Origin: an uncultured Pseudomonadota bacterium
GTDB lineage: Bacteria > Pseudomonadota > Gammaproteobacteria > Burkholderiales > SCOH01
Direction of reading: 5' to 3'
NCBI GenBank assembly: GCA_937863215.1
Contig: CALMFQ010000310.1
Coordinates: 1 to 15,666 of the forward strand
Length of the DNA stretch: 15,666 nucleotides
Shown: positions 15,189 to 15,666 of the stretch, piece after piece
Position numbering within the stretch: the first letter of the stretch is position 1
How the letters are laid out: each line of letters starts with the position of its first letter
Notes under the pieces: generated by a model
What the model was told of the DNA's origin: nothing
The model's database searches: none
The model's input: the letters and a program-made list of their open reading frames with translations, nothing else
Made by a program: the position numbers and the translations under genes

Positions 15189-15666
15189 GTGGATCTGTAC
15201 ACTGCGCTTGCCGCCAATGTGCTGTTTCCGCTGCACGAGAAGCTCAAGCATCACGACACCGTGGCGATAAAGCGCGCGCTGGAGCGCAGCCAATGGCTGA
15301 CGCCGCAGCAGATCGGCGAGCTGCAGCTGCGCCGGCTGCGTGCTTTTCTCTGCGAATGCGGTACACATGTGCCGTATTACCGCGATCTGTTCCGCGAACT
15401 GGGTTTCGACCCGGCGACGATCAACTCTGTCGCCGATCTGGCACGCCTGCCGCTGCTGAGCAAGGACATCATCCGCAGCCAGTTCGACCGCCTGCGTTCC
15501 GATTTGCCGGAGCCGGTGAAGCTGTTTTCCACTACCGGCTCGACCGGTGACCCGCTGCGCTTCAATATCAGCAATACCCGTATCAGCCACGACGTGGCAG
15601 CCAAATGGCGTGCGACGCGCTGGTGGGATGTCGATATTGGCGACCGGGAAATGGTGATCTGGTCGA
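15189..15666 (+). CDS. Partial PaaK/CapK-like adenylate-forming enzyme
   Basis: A gene begins at the GTG at 15189 and stays open for 159 codons to the right edge, so only its N-terminal part is present (the family is usually about 430-470 aa). The translation begins VDLYTALAANVLFPLHEKLK, has VPYYRDLF and LPLLSKDIIR, then FSTTGSTGDPLRF (113-125), the P-loop-like motif of adenylate-forming enzymes (compare TSGTTGxP). The overall look is that of phenylacetate-CoA ligase-like proteins called CapK in capsule and exopolysaccharide loci. Such enzymes activate a carboxylic acid as an acyl-adenylate; the substrate in this setting is unknown. It begins one base after the glycosyltransferase stop, so it belongs to the same operon. 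The acid-binding pocket and the C-terminal lysine domain lie outside the window. Confidence 0.82.
   Translation, partial: MDLYTALAANVLFPLHEKLKHHDTVAIKRALERSQWLTPQQIGELQLRRLRAFLCECGTHVPYYRDLFRELGFDPATINSVADLARLPLLSKDIIRSQFDRLRSDLPEPVKLFSTTGSTGDPLRFNISNTRISHDVAAKWRATRWWDVDIGDREMVIWS

Overview
The window is most of an exosortase A (XrtA)-type exopolysaccharide gene cluster. All thirteen supported genes lie on the + strand, from about base 508 to the right edge. The gene set (short Wza-like lipoprotein, XrtA-type chain-length protein, BY-kinase, TIGR03016-type outer-membrane protein, ExeA-like ATPase, DUF3473 deacetylase, FemAB-like protein, two exosortase-associated glycosyltransferases, XrtA-EpsI fusion, asparagine-synthase-like amidotransferase) is the hallmark of PEP-CTERM/exosortase bacteria. 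Moderately high GC codon use and the closeness of the proteins to what I remember of the Dechloromonas/Azoarcus-type locus point to a Betaproteobacterium. I cannot name the genus.

Layout. Bases 1-507 hold no convincing gene. This stretch is more AT-rich than the genes and carries a strong inverted repeat, a 12-base palindrome, a candidate sigma-54 promoter and a weak sigma-70-like promoter. Bases 508-3657 encode the export and length-control machine: outer-membrane polysaccharide export lipoprotein, Wzz/GNVR-type inner-membrane protein, and tyrosine autokinase. Bases 3696-6227 encode an outer-membrane beta-barrel and a cytoplasmic AAA ATPase. Bases 6250-9353 encode a polysaccharide deacetylase, a FemAB/GNAT-fold transferase and a GT4 glycosyltransferase. 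Bases 9369-10898 encode exosortase A fused to an EpsI domain. Bases 10975-15187 encode an amidotransferase and two more GT4 enzymes joined by ATGA overlaps. From 15189 a PaaK/CapK-like adenylate-forming enzyme begins and runs off the right edge.

How they fit together. The glycosyltransferases build a repeat unit on a lipid carrier. The deacetylase, amidotransferase, FemAB-like protein and CapK-like enzyme probably decorate it or its precursors. The Wzz-like protein and kinase set chain length, and the lipoprotein, perhaps with the beta-barrel, takes the polymer through the outer membrane. XrtA cleaves PEP-CTERM proteins encoded elsewhere, which in this system are thought to associate with the polysaccharide. 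The priming sugar transferase, flippase, polymerase, PrsK/PrsR regulators and any PEP-CTERM substrate are not in the window, so the locus continues to the right and is supplemented elsewhere.

The cluster is a recognisable known type. The points most worth a second look are the short export lipoprotein paired with a beta-barrel, the putative sigma-54 control region with upstream dyads, the group of amine/acyl chemistry enzymes of unknown substrate, and the truncated gene at the right edge.
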